Shown: positions 1-7,538, counted from the stretch's first letter. The stretch: DNA of 12,148 nt from Chitinophagaceae bacterium (GCA_009996555.1 JAACZX010000028.1:1-12148), one strand, 5' to 3'. Notes: a model not told the origin generated them from the letters alone. Numbers and translations are program-made.

Positions 1-238
1 CAAAAGTGTATTCACAGAAGTGATTGAACAGAAAAAGATTGCTTACGAACATATCAGCGGACATTTTTTTATTGCAACAATAGAATTTGAAGCAAACGAA
101 CATTCAACAGTGATGCAATGGGAAATGCTGTTTGAAACTGCTGAAGAATACCAAAAGATCATTATAGAATACAAAGCAGGTGAAAGCCTGCAGCAGAATA
201 TAAACCGATTGACACAATACCTCGAACAATCAAATTAA
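1..238 (+). CDS. SRPBCC/AHSA1-like domain protein, C-terminal part (cut by left edge)
   Basis: This is the C-terminal half (about 78 residues) of a small SRPBCC-fold protein; the reading frame is open to the first bases of the window, so the true start lies outside it. Residues beginning KSVFTEV align without gaps to the second half of the next gene: I count about 35 identities in 77 positions, including the shared blocks KSVF, TIEFE, MLFE and the terminal RL..YL helix. The GTG at position 20 is an internal valine codon in this alignment, not a start. AHSA1-type SRPBCC domains form a helix-grip fold with a hydrophobic cavity. The bacterial members near this family are mostly uncharacterised and cytoplasmic. 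The stop is 21 bp before the next start, so both are probably on one transcript. Ligand and function cannot be inferred. Confidence 0.85.
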   Translation, partial: KSVFTEVIEQKKIAYEHISGHFFIATIEFEANEHSTVMQWEMLFETAEEYQKIIIEYKAGESLQQNINRLTQYLEQSN

Positions 239-259
239 TCATACTTAAAAACGAAACGC

Positions 260-712
260 ATGTCTGTAACAACTAATACAGCCGACAGGGAAATACGTTT
301 AACACGATTGCTGAATGCACCCGTTGAACTGGTGTGGCAAATGTTTACCGACCCCGATCATATAAAACACTGGTGGGGACCAAACGGTTTCACCAATACC
401 ATTACAAAAATGGATGTAGCGCCGGAAGGCGAATGGGATCTGGTAATGCACGGACCTGATGGCACCAATTATAAAAATAAAAGCGTGTTTAAAGAAGTAG
501 TAAAATATAAGAAGATTGTATTCGAACATGTAAGTGTGCCGAAATTTTTAACGACGATTGAATTTGAAGAACGTGGAAAGCAAACACAGATCAGCTGGCT
601 CATGTTGTTTGAAAGCAGGGAACAATTGATTCATGTGGTGAAAACCTTTAAGGCAGATGATGGACTTACACAAAATGTTGACAGGCTTGAAAACTATCTT
701 CAACAACAGTAA
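260..712 (+). CDS. SRPBCC/AHSA1-like domain protein (paralogue 2)
   Basis: A 150-residue, single-domain cytoplasmic protein of the SRPBCC superfamily, AHSA1-like branch. Family hallmarks are visible. Near residue 12 an IRLTRLLNAPVELVWQMFTDP segment gives the first strand and the helix after 'APVELVW'. It is followed by the HWWGP motif typical of AHSA1-like proteins, and the C-terminus ends in the long helix that closes the cavity. No signal peptide or membrane segment is present and the length is normal for the family. It starts with ATG 21 bp after the upstream paralogue and is followed 41 bp later by another, so it lies inside a four-gene tandem array. In related genomes such genes often sit beside ArsR-type regulators, but none is visible here. 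The precise ligand or enzymatic role is unknown. Confidence 0.9.
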   Translation: MSVTTNTADREIRLTRLLNAPVELVWQMFTDPDHIKHWWGPNGFTNTITKMDVAPEGEWDLVMHGPDGTNYKNKSVFKEVVKYKKIVFEHVSVPKFLTTIEFEERGKQTQISWLMLFESREQLIHVVKTFKADDGLTQNVDRLENYLQQQ

Positions 713-753
713 CAGGTAATAAACAATTTACTTTAACCATTAAACACATCATT

Positions 754-1194
754 ATGCAAACAGCAAACGACATTGTACTCGAAAAAATATACAAAGCACC
801 TGTTGCTCTTGTATGGCAGGCCATTACAGAAGAACAACACATGCGCAACTGGTATTTCGATTTTAAAGGTCAGTTTCAATTACATGTAGGACAAACTTTC
901 GATTGGTATGCCGGTGATCTTAAAGACAAACAATGGCTGCACCGGGGCGAAATGCTGGAAATCGTCCCCAACAAAAAGTTAGTGCACACATGGACCTATC
1001 CCGGTTACAGTGGCAAAGCCATTGCTTATTGGGAGCTGAGTGAAGTAGATGCACAAACAACAAAACTCAACTTCCGTTTTGAATTTGCTGAGCCGTTCGA
1101 TGCAAATGAACCGGCATTGGTACGTGGCAACTTTGTAAACGGCTGGAACGAACTTATCCTTAACAGCCTTGAACAATATCTCAACAAACAATAA
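754..1194 (+). CDS. SRPBCC/AHSA1-like domain protein (paralogue 3)
   Basis: A 146-residue SRPBCC-fold protein. The N-terminus (IVLEKIYKAPVALVWQAITEEQHMRNWYFD) carries the conserved beta strand, the 'AP..LVW.A' helix start and the tryptophan position of the family. However, the WWGP motif of its two neighbours is replaced by NWYFD, which puts it in a different AHSA1-like subgroup. The middle (WLHRGEMLEIVPNKKLVHTWTYPGY) is the typical 'G.v.ei.p...l.ytw' strand pair. The end, GWNELILNSLEQYL, is the closing helix. There are no transmembrane or export signals. It starts with ATG 41 bp after the preceding stop, and its own stop is 11 bp before the next start, so it is probably co-transcribed. The divergence from its neighbours suggests a different ligand, which I cannot name. 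Confidence 0.9.
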   Translation: MQTANDIVLEKIYKAPVALVWQAITEEQHMRNWYFDFKGQFQLHVGQTFDWYAGDLKDKQWLHRGEMLEIVPNKKLVHTWTYPGYSGKAIAYWELSEVDAQTTKLNFRFEFAEPFDANEPALVRGNFVNGWNELILNSLEQYLNKQ

Positions 1195-1205
1195 ACTTCA
1201 TCATC

Positions 1206-1706
1206 ATGTCTACAGTTAAAGAACAGTTTTCAATAACAAGATCATTCAAAGCGCCAAAGCAATTAGTGTTTAATGCATTCAGCAACGCAGAAGCATTGGC
1301 CCAGTGGTGGGGACCGGCAAACATGGCCATCGATGTGGTGAAACTTGATTTTCGTCCGCAAGGTATTTTTCATTACAGCATGCAAATGGGTGATACTGTA
1401 CGTTACGGTGTATTTCATTATGTAGCCATTGAAGAGCCAAACAAAATTGAATGGGTCAACTCATTTGCCAATGAAGCAGGTGAAATAATACAGGCGCCTT
1501 TTCCGGGTTTGGTTTTTCCCAAAGAAGTGATGAACATACTGACACTTACTGAAGCAGATGGTATCACCACTCTTCATTTAACAGGCTACCCCATCAACGC
1601 AAATGAAGAAGAAGAGAATACCTACTATTCAATGTTTGCAAGCATGAATGCTGGCTTCACCGGCACACTCAACCAGCTGGAAGAATATTTGAATAAAGTG
1701 AAATAA
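1206..1706 (+). CDS. SRPBCC/AHSA1-like domain protein (paralogue 4)
   Basis: A 166-residue SRPBCC-fold protein, the last of the tandem set. The opening FSITRSFKAPKQLVFNAFSNAEALAQWWGP contains the conserved strand, the 'AP..LVF.AF' helix and the WWGP motif. The 'FRPQGIFHYSMQ' and 'IEWVNSF' strands and the closing C-terminal helix FTGTLNQLEEYL follow. It is somewhat longer than its neighbours because of an insert around residues 95-105 (IQAPFPGLVFPKE). Proteins of this subgroup are often annotated as SRPBCC domain-containing or 'activator of Hsp90 ATPase' proteins, which is a family name and not a demonstrated activity. It begins 11 bp after the previous gene. Seven bases after its stop a long inverted repeat begins, which probably ends the transcript. 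Confidence 0.9.
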   Translation: MSTVKEQFSITRSFKAPKQLVFNAFSNAEALAQWWGPANMAIDVVKLDFRPQGIFHYSMQMGDTVRYGVFHYVAIEEPNKIEWVNSFANEAGEIIQAPFPGLVFPKEVMNILTLTEADGITTLHLTGYPINANEEEENTYYSMFASMNAGFTGTLNQLEEYLNKVK

Positions 1707-1713
1707 ACTTTAA

Positions 1714-1791
1714 CGTTGTTGCAAGGAACGAAGCGATCTGTTTTTCGAATTGATCAAAATAAGTAAGACTGCTTCGTTCCTCGCAATAGCG
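1714..1791. repeat. Long inverted repeat of the GAGGAACGAAGC type; probable bidirectional terminator
   Basis: Left arm 1714-1739 pairs with right arm 1766-1791. The core is TTGCAAGGAACGAAGC (1719-1734) against GCTTCGTTCCTCGCAA (1771-1786), 15 of 16 complementary, extended on both sides by further pairs including G-T wobbles. The loop is about 26 nt. It lies between two convergent genes, 7 bp after one stop and 10 bp before the other. From memory, 'TTGCGAGGAACGAAGCAATC'-like palindromes are recurrent intergenic repeats in many Bacteroidota genomes. Copy number here cannot be judged from one window. Confidence 0.75.
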
Positions 1792-1801
1792 CACCTGTAT
1801 T

Positions 1802-2839
1802 TTATTGCGCAATTACAAACTGTCTCACCTCTGCTTTCTTTCCACCAATCACCTGCAAACGATAGACGCCTGAAGGAAATATATTTGTGTTGATCACAAG
1901 CGAACTTACCGCAACAGGTTTGTCTGCAGCATATACCAGTTTTCCATTTGCATCATAGATCTGTATTCTACGGTAAGAAAAAAGTTCAGCATTGTTAAAC
2001 TGCACAAACAGATCTGATTTTGTTGGATTAGGATAAAGTTTGATCCTGTTTTGCTGTTCATTTTCACCAACGCCTGTTATAACCGAATGTGTCAGGTTAA
2101 AAGTATAGAGTGAAGAACTCCGGCTGATATTTTCACTACGCAAACGGATATAATATTTCCCCGGTTGCAGTTGTTTGCTTAAGCTTACGTTGCTGCCGCT
2201 GAACGAACCACTCTTCTCTGCAATTTTTGTTTTTGTATGATCGTACAAAGCTAACCCCAACAGCATATTAGACGGAACTGGATTCACAGTTACTGTCAGC
2301 AATTCTTCCTGTGTAATATCAAACGTAAAATTGTCTTCGTCGCTGTCGTAATCAATCGATGCACTGATGGGCAATGAGGTTACAATGGAAGTTGCGGTGT
2401 TCAGTGAATTATTGCATTCGTATTGATCGGCACTGTTGGTGGTAAGACCTAACCGATAGGTTGGCCCGGCCATGGTTTTACTGGTTTCGTAAACCATAAA
2501 ATAATAAGTACCTGCCCCGCAAGCCAGAAGTGAAAAATTAATGGTACCTCCCGCCGAAACACTGGATACACCCAAATATGATTTGTCAGGATTAAACACA
2601 TGAAGGGTAACTGGTGCATTGCCGGTTACCTGGTCGATAGTAATATTGAGCACACTGATATTGGGCACCTGGATGCAATAGAAATCACTGTCGTTGGCTT
2701 TGTTAAATGTGCCGGTTACAAACGAACCAAATGTTAAGGAGTTACATTGTTCAAACTTATTATTAGGTTCGGTTTCTGTTTGCGCAATACAGGCATTAGC
2801 AGCAAAAAGTAAAGCAATGAGAAAAAATAGTTTTGGCAT
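1802..2839 (-). CDS. Secreted protein with two PPC-like domains and a type IX secretion C-terminal sorting domain
   Basis: A 345-residue exported protein. The N-terminus has a signal peptide (MPKLFFLIALLFAANACIAQ, cleavage probably after the AQ). Two repeats of a pre-peptidase C-terminal (PPC)-like beta-sandwich follow. The first begins TETEPNNKFEQCNSL near residue 21 and the second DQYECNNSLNTATSI near residue 138. Each has the 'E.NN....A/C' opening, a 'D.D.F.....' strand and a 'G.YY....' strand. From about residue 266 there is a T9SS type A sorting domain, with KLYPNPTKSDLF at its start, an IYDANGKLVY strand, FPSGVYRLQV and a short basic/hydrophobic end. In this family the tail is removed while the protein is exported across the outer membrane and attached to the surface or released. 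No catalytic domain is present, so a binding or structural role is more likely than protease activity. It is transcribed away from the glycosylase gene. Confidence 0.9.
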   Translation of the reverse strand: MPKLFFLIALLFAANACIAQTETEPNNKFEQCNSLTFGSFVTGTFNKANDSDFYCIQVPNISVLNITIDQVTGNAPVTLHVFNPDKSYLGVSSVSAGGTINFSLLACGAGTYYFMVYETSKTMAGPTYRLGLTTNSADQYECNNSLNTATSIVTSLPISASIDYDSDEDNFTFDITQEELLTVTVNPVPSNMLLGLALYDHTKTKIAEKSGSFSGSNVSLSKQLQPGKYYIRLRSENISRSSSLYTFNLTHSVITGVGENEQQNRIKLYPNPTKSDLFVQFNNAELFSYRRIQIYDANGKLVYAADKPVAVSSLVINTNIFPSGVYRLQVIGGKKAEVRQFVIAQ

Positions 2840-2961
2840 TATACAGATTAAAAAATACAGCGGTAAAAATACAGAATTCTGAAAACTGGTAACCTTCAGA
2901 CATCTTCATTCTCCCCCGTCATTTTACAAATGCTAACTTTACCCTGAAAGCTCGAACGCAA

Positions 2962-3534
2962 GTGATACAACTCCTTCGCCATATTCACAACTGCACTGTT
3001 TGCAACAAACACCTGCCATTGGGTGCAAAACCTGTTCTCCAGTTTTCTGCAAAAAGCAGGATCATTATTATCGGGCAGGCGCCGGGTATTAAAGCACATA
3101 ACAGCGGTATTCCCTGGAATGATGCAAGCGGAGACCGTTTACGCAGCTGGCTGGGTGTTGATGCCGCAACGTTTTACAATGCAGATATGTTTGCATTAAT
3201 ACCGATGGGTTTTTGTTATCCGGGTAAAGGAAGCAGTGGCGATAATCCGCCACGACCAGAATGTGCACCCCTGTGGCATCCGCAATTATTTGCAAAAGCA
3301 AAAACCGCACAACTGAAAATACTCATCGGCAATTATGCACAGGCTTATTACCTCGGCAACAAACAAAAACCTACGCTCACTGAAACAGTAAAAGCATTTC
3401 ATGATTATTTACCGCATACCATCGTATTGCCGCATCCATCGCCCCGCAACAATATCTGGTTAAAGAAAAACAGCTGGTTTGAAAAAGAACTGCTGCCGGT
3501 GCTGAAAGAAAAAGTAAATGCCATCATGTATTGA
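2962..3534 (+). CDS. Uracil-DNA glycosylase superfamily protein, probable 4Fe-4S type
   Basis: A 190-residue protein of the uracil-DNA glycosylase superfamily (COG1573-like). Motif A is GQAPG (residues 38-42), followed by the SGIPWNDASGDRLRSWLG block. Motif B is HPSPRN (158-163). Cysteines 11, 14, 85 and 101 are spaced as C-x2-C ... C-x15-C, the pattern that binds a 4Fe-4S cluster in family 4 and 5 enzymes. Family 4 usually has GEAPG and a different motif B, so this belongs to a less studied branch, and uracil removal from DNA is likely but not certain. The start is a GTG 10 codons before the first cysteine. The frame is open back to about 2893 but contains no ATG, and family members begin shortly before this cysteine pair, so GTG fits best. 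It ends 22 bp from the convergent antiporter gene. Confidence 0.85.
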   Translation: MIQLLRHIHNCTVCNKHLPLGAKPVLQFSAKSRIIIIGQAPGIKAHNSGIPWNDASGDRLRSWLGVDAATFYNADMFALIPMGFCYPGKGSSGDNPPRPECAPLWHPQLFAKAKTAQLKILIGNYAQAYYLGNKQKPTLTETVKAFHDYLPHTIVLPHPSPRNNIWLKKNSWFEKELLPVLKEKVNAIMY

Positions 3535-3556
3535 TCATCTGCAGGTAATTACTTCA

Positions 3557-5851
3557 TTAGCCTTCCAAATACAGGTTTGTTTTATCAGAAATAATAAGCG
3601 TAGAAGGAATATCAGACAACCACAAACTTTTCGACTCTACCATTTTTTTCCAGCTCTCCAGGCTGATGAGCATCAGATCCTGCTGTTCTAAAAAATCTTT
3701 TTCAATTGCCCCCTGATTTTGCAAACTGATATGATTGGGTACTGTTTGCTCTATAGCCCGGATCTTTTCCTTTATGGCAGCATTGTTCCTGATCTGGCCT
3801 GCAGCATCAAGCACTACTACCTGTGCTCCGCTGTTATGAATAAGCTTTTGTGCATACGCTACAAGAAAACTGTCCTTTACATCAAACACCGGCACAAATA
3901 CACGCTGCGCTTTACTGAAATCTTTATTGATGAACACTCCCACCGGTATCAGCGATTTTGTTATGATCTGTTTTGTGCGTTCATCAAAAGGTGAGCTGTC
4001 GAAAAAGTTTTCTTTACCTGTTACTGTGTTCAACAGTTTTTCAGGATTAATGATGCGGGTAGTAAATCCAAGCAGCTTACCCAAAAAACTTCCTTCGTAA
4101 ATCGACTGTCCTAACCCGATCAGCAACAGATCATAATCGCCTTTATTCGCCACGCTGGTAATGTCACTGTCGAAATCGGTTGATGCTTTGAATAGTGTGG
4201 TGATCTTCCTGTTGAGATGAATAGACTCTTCAATAACAGGTTTAAAACTTTCGCTTTCATACGCATCCATATCGTAATGATGCAGATCATCGGCCGATGA
4301 AAGATGCATGGCTGTAAACGTGGCATTGCCGTTTAATTTCTGTGTGAATCCATTTGCCAGCTTCAGCAAGGTTCTTCCCGATTCGGGTTTACCAAACGAC
4401 AAGAGTATTTTGTATTTACTGATGGCTTTTACTTCCGGCGATGCTTCTTCCTTTTTCGACTTAAATGCCCAGTTAATAAAATCAAGTGCAGGCCCTGTCA
4501 TAAACGTGGTGACCAATGCCATGAGCACCATCATAGAAAATACTTCCGGTGTTAATACACCAAGATCGTAACCAATATTCAGTACCACCAGCTCCATCAA
4601 TCCTCTTGTGTTCATCAACGCACCAATTGAAAGGCTGTCTTTCCAGTTTTGCCCCATAAACTTTGCGGCCAGCGCACTGCCTATAAATTTCCCTGCCACT
4701 GCAATTAAAATAATAATGCCGGTGAGTTTCCATATTTCCGGATCGTTAAGCAACCCTATTTGTGTACGCAATCCTGTAAACACAAAAAACAAAGGCAACA
4801 AAAGTACCAGCGCCACATCTTCCACTTTATCAATAAACAGGTTCCTGAACTTTACATTCTCCGGCATAATAGCACCTGCCATAAACGCACCAAACAAAGC
4901 ATGGATACCAATGATCTCCGTTGCATAAGCCGAAAGGATGAGTGTAAGAAAAATAATGGCCACGACCGGTTTGCTCAGGTTCTCTCTTGAGTTGTAAATA
5001 TTACCAATGCGTATAAGAAAAGGACGCACAATTTTGATCATCAGTAACACATAAGCCAATGCCATAAGGATGGTGTAGAAAGAACTCACTACAGAACCTG
5101 CCTTTACAATAGCAATCACCGCAGCAAGAATACACCAGGCAGTAATATCATCGGCAGCAGCACAGGTAATGGCTACCGTTCCCAGTTTTGTTTTGCTGAT
5201 GCCACGCTCCTGTACAATTCTTGCCAATACCGGAAACGCTGTAATACTCATGGCAATTCCCATAAACAATGCAAACGATAAAAACTGTACACCATCGGGC
5301 GCATAGGCATTGTAAATAAAATAGGCAAGCCCCATACCCAATGCAAACGGAATGATGATACTTGCATGACTGATAACCACAGCTTCATGTGTTTTATTCC
5401 GCAGCACTTTCAGGTCAAGCTCCATCCCCACGATAAACATAAACAGGATCAAACCAAGCTGACTTAAGAACTGCAGGTTACCCAGTGATTGTGATGGAAA
5501 AAGAATAGCAGAAAATTCCGGGAAGTACATTCCGATGAGTGAAGGGCCTAACACAATGCCTGCGATCATTTCACCGATAACAGTTGGCTGACCAATCTTT
5601 GTGCAGATCCATCCAAACAGTTTCGCTACAAGAATAATTGTAACGATCTGCGCCAGCAAAATAGCCAGCGGGTGTTCAAGATTATGCACCAATGCTTCTT
5701 TAAAATCGGCCCATTGACCTTGTTGGGATGTATGAACAACAATGTCTCTGCCCGATTCCAGTTTTGCACCCAGCAATACGATCCAGTACATAATGGCCGA
5801 AAAACCACCAATAATGCCCAGGTAAAAAAGACTGTTCTTTGCTTTAGCCAT
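3557..5851 (-). CDS. CPA2-type cation/proton antiporter with C-terminal USP-like cytoplasmic region
   Basis: A 764-residue inner-membrane transporter. One hydrophobic segment near residues 8-28 precedes the Na+/H+ exchanger domain (about residues 60-460, some 12 helices). Landmarks are GQPTVIGEMIAGIVLGPS (87-104), the ion-binding aspartate pair in AAADDITAW (Asp234-Asp235), a lysine in VAGKFIGS (Lys388) that matches the conserved lysine of electrogenic antiporters, and NTRGLMELV (414-422). The Asp-Asp pair is the arrangement of electrogenic NapA/NhaA-like proteins rather than the Gln-Asp of KefC; Na+ or K+ specificity cannot be decided. From about residue 475 to the end is a soluble region beginning KYKILLSFGKPESGRTLLKLA. 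It resembles two degenerate universal-stress-protein domains, as in plant CHX and some bacterial CPA2 proteins. No TrkA-N domain is visible. It lies 44 bp after the response regulator stop, so co-transcription is possible. Confidence 0.9.
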   Translation of the reverse strand: MAKAKNSLFYLGIIGGFSAIMYWIVLLGAKLESGRDIVVHTSQQGQWADFKEALVHNLEHPLAILLAQIVTIILVAKLFGWICTKIGQPTVIGEMIAGIVLGPSLIGMYFPEFSAILFPSQSLGNLQFLSQLGLILFMFIVGMELDLKVLRNKTHEAVVISHASIIIPFALGMGLAYFIYNAYAPDGVQFLSFALFMGIAMSITAFPVLARIVQERGISKTKLGTVAITCAAADDITAWCILAAVIAIVKAGSVVSSFYTILMALAYVLLMIKIVRPFLIRIGNIYNSRENLSKPVVAIIFLTLILSAYATEIIGIHALFGAFMAGAIMPENVKFRNLFIDKVEDVALVLLLPLFFVFTGLRTQIGLLNDPEIWKLTGIIILIAVAGKFIGSALAAKFMGQNWKDSLSIGALMNTRGLMELVVLNIGYDLGVLTPEVFSMMVLMALVTTFMTGPALDFINWAFKSKKEEASPEVKAISKYKILLSFGKPESGRTLLKLANGFTQKLNGNATFTAMHLSSADDLHHYDMDAYESESFKPVIEESIHLNRKITTLFKASTDFDSDITSVANKGDYDLLLIGLGQSIYEGSFLGKLLGFTTRIINPEKLLNTVTGKENFFDSSPFDERTKQIITKSLIPVGVFINKDFSKAQRVFVPVFDVKDSFLVAYAQKLIHNSGAQVVVLDAAGQIRNNAAIKEKIRAIEQTVPNHISLQNQGAIEKDFLEQQDLMLISLESWKKMVESKSLWLSDIPSTLIISDKTNLYLEG

Positions 5852-5895
5852 TTGCCCGTTGTTTAGTAATGATCCTTATTGTATTTGATTTCATT

Positions 5896-6702
5896 TCAGG
5901 GAAACAAAAAATCAATGCAAAAATGCGGCCTGTAAAAATGCAAATACCCCCTTTGCAGAAACACAACACAAAAAATGTAACAACACCTCTTTACTTTTTG
6001 TAAAAAACTGTTACGGTATACTTCACTCAGCGAAAGTTTAAGGTTACCGCCCGAGGCATCGGGAATATTGGTTGTTATTTCATCAAACGAAAACAACTGT
6101 ATGGTATGTAAGGAGATCAGTTCTTTTTTATTAATCCGCACGAAATTATTTTCAGGAAGAAGTTGCTGCAGTTTTTCAAACGAAATATTTTTTAGTGTGA
6201 TCACTGTACGGTCGAACAGTTCTGCAATTTTATCTCTGCTGTCAATTTCTGATGTGCGGATATAACAAAGCTGATCGAAGAATACAAGCGCTTTGCCCTT
6301 ATCGGTATTAAGCTGAATAAATTTTTTGTTTTGTTCTTTATTCGCCAGCCGCTCCCTGGCTTTTGCTACAGCCTGTTGTAAACGTTCTTTCTTTACTGGC
6401 TTGCGTACATAGTCAATTGCATCCAGATCAAACGCCTCCGCTGCATACTCTTTATACGCTGTTATAAAGATCACTGGCTTGCCATTTAGCAGGTTGGCTA
6501 CCTGCAGCCCGTTTATACCCGGCATTTCAATATCAAGTATACAGAGATCGAAATCAAGCTTCGGCAGCTCGTTTAAAAACAGCTCAGGATTATTGAACGC
6601 TTTTACCACTTCCAGCTCGGGAAGTTGTTCACAAAGCAGTTTCAGGTAGGTTAAACCCGGCAGTTCATCATCTAACAGTATGCATCGCAGCTGTATGTTC
6701 AC
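5896..6702 (-). CDS. LytTR-family response regulator with an unusual C-terminal extension
   Basis: A 268-residue two-component response regulator. The receiver domain (about 4-118) has the acidic pair Asp11-Asp12, the phospho-acceptor Asp57 in CILDIEMPG, Thr81 in FITAY and Lys101 in VRKP. The LytTR DNA-binding domain follows (about 145-238), with FFDQLCYIRTSEIDSRD and the FVRINKKELISL segment typical of the fold. Such proteins usually stop soon after the 'YRNSFLQKVK' helix. Here 30 further residues follow (239-268), rich in Cys, Phe and Tyr and unlike any domain, which suggests a lost stop (see findings). The start is a GTG at 6700-6702, 35 bp inside the kinase gene. No in-frame ATG precedes the first conserved strand. 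The overlap implies translational coupling with the kinase, its probable phosphodonor. Confidence 0.9.
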   Translation of the reverse strand: MNIQLRCILLDDELPGLTYLKLLCEQLPELEVVKAFNNPELFLNELPKLDFDLCILDIEMPGINGLQVANLLNGKPVIFITAYKEYAAEAFDLDAIDYVRKPVKKERLQQAVAKARERLANKEQNKKFIQLNTDKGKALVFFDQLCYIRTSEIDSRDKIAELFDRTVITLKNISFEKLQQLLPENNFVRINKKELISLHTIQLFSFDEITTNIPDASGGNLKLSLSEVYRNSFLQKVKRCCYIFCVVFLQRGYLHFYRPHFCIDFLFP

Positions 6703-7438
6703 GCAGGTTAATGTTTAAATGAGCAATATGAACATTGTCTTCCACAAACCTGTTCAGTTTATAATGATCTTTGTAAATAATGCGTAAACGCTGCTCCAGT
6801 GTTTCGGTGCCAATACCTCCTCTTTCTTTTTTTAGTGGCGATTTAGGTGATACCTTATTGGAAACAGTAAGAAAAAACTGGCTGTCTTTAAATTCAAACA
6901 CTATTGAAATAAACGCATCTTCACTTTGCAGATCGGCATGCTTGAATGCATTCTCGATGAGGTCGATGGAGATAAGTGGTGCTATCAACGGCTGATCATA
7001 CATCGGATCAGCTTCATTGATCTTTGTTTTCACGTTCAGTTCAAACAACGGACTTAGTTTGATCTTGTTGATCTCAACAAGATTCAATGCAAACTCAATT
7101 TCTTCTTTTGCTGTTACAAACTTGTTACGGCTTTCATATAAAATATAATCCAGCACATTGGCCAGCTTATCCAGTGCAAAATAAGTCTGGTAGGCATGCG
7201 ACTGTATGGAGTTGAGGATATTCTTAAACAGGTGCGGATTGAGTTTTGATTCAAGTGTTGCAAGCTGCAAACTGTTTACCTGGCTTTCCAGCTGTTGAAA
7301 CTTGGCTGCCGCCTCATTTTTTATACGCTCTGCTTTCAGTAACCGCAGCTGCAGGTACACAAGCACACACAGCAAAACAACTACTGCACCAGCGAACAGA
7401 TAAAGAGACAGGTTTGTTACAGCTGCAAGTTGAAACAT
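6668..7438 (-). CDS. LytS-type sensor histidine kinase with a single membrane segment
   Basis: A 256-residue membrane-anchored histidine kinase. One transmembrane helix (about 8-31) leads into a short coiled coil (32-62), then the His_kinase domain with the phospho-accepting His69 in LNPHLFKNILNSIQ. The ATPase part follows, with the N-box in IDLIENAFKHA (158-168, key Glu162 and Asn163) and the glycine-rich GGIGTETLEQRL (207-218). There is no periplasmic or cytoplasmic sensor domain, so the input must be read through the membrane segment or a partner. Members of this family act on LytTR regulators, and the next gene encodes one, overlapping by 35 bp. The ATG at 7436-7438 is the only start that leaves the membrane helix intact. 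The gene is preceded by a terminator-like hairpin and about 75 bp of spacer, so it should have its own promoter, though I could not identify a convincing one. Confidence 0.92.
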   Translation of the reverse strand: MFQLAAVTNLSLYLFAGAVVVLLCVLVYLQLRLLKAERIKNEAAAKFQQLESQVNSLQLATLESKLNPHLFKNILNSIQSHAYQTYFALDKLANVLDYILYESRNKFVTAKEEIEFALNLVEINKIKLSPLFELNVKTKINEADPMYDQPLIAPLISIDLIENAFKHADLQSEDAFISIVFEFKDSQFFLTVSNKVSPKSPLKKERGGIGTETLEQRLRIIYKDHYKLNRFVEDNVHIAHLNINLREHTAAMHTVR

Positions 7439-7515
7439 AGTTCTTCTTTAAATTGAAAGAATATGTTGCAAGTTACAGGTTACTGTTTTTTAGCAGGAGG
7501 ATTTGTTTTGTGAGA

Positions 7516-7533
7516 AAGAGGCCTTCGCCTCTT
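7516..7533 (-). terminator. Hairpin after the DUF983 gene
   Basis: AAGAGGC (7516-7522) and GCCTCTT (7527-7533) form a perfect 7-bp stem with a 4-nt loop, 5 bp beyond the stop of the DUF983 gene. On the minus strand it is followed by a weak pyrimidine run (CTC after the arm's own TT), so it is only a modest intrinsic terminator. It separates the AraC/DUF983 pair from the kinase gene. Confidence 0.5.
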
Positions 7534-7538
7534 CATCC

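Noticed and set aside
20..238. A complete 72-residue gene starting with GTG at position 20
   Set aside because: Alignment to the neighbouring paralogue continues upstream of the GTG in the same frame to the window edge, so this is the tail of a longer SRPBCC gene.
2840..2961. Promoter boxes in the divergent gap between the T9SS protein and the glycosylase
   Set aside because: Only near matches (TATTTTTA on the minus strand, TAACTTTA on the plus strand) without paired -33 elements; not enough to call.
4308..4990. Several plus-strand open frames of about 76-106 codons inside the antiporter gene
   Set aside because: They lie antisense to a well-supported transporter gene, show no recognisable domain and have the composition expected of shadow frames.
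7439..7515. A -7 box (TAACTTGC on the minus strand) for the kinase gene
   Set aside because: It lacks one T of the TAnnTTTG consensus and has no TTG at a suitable distance upstream.
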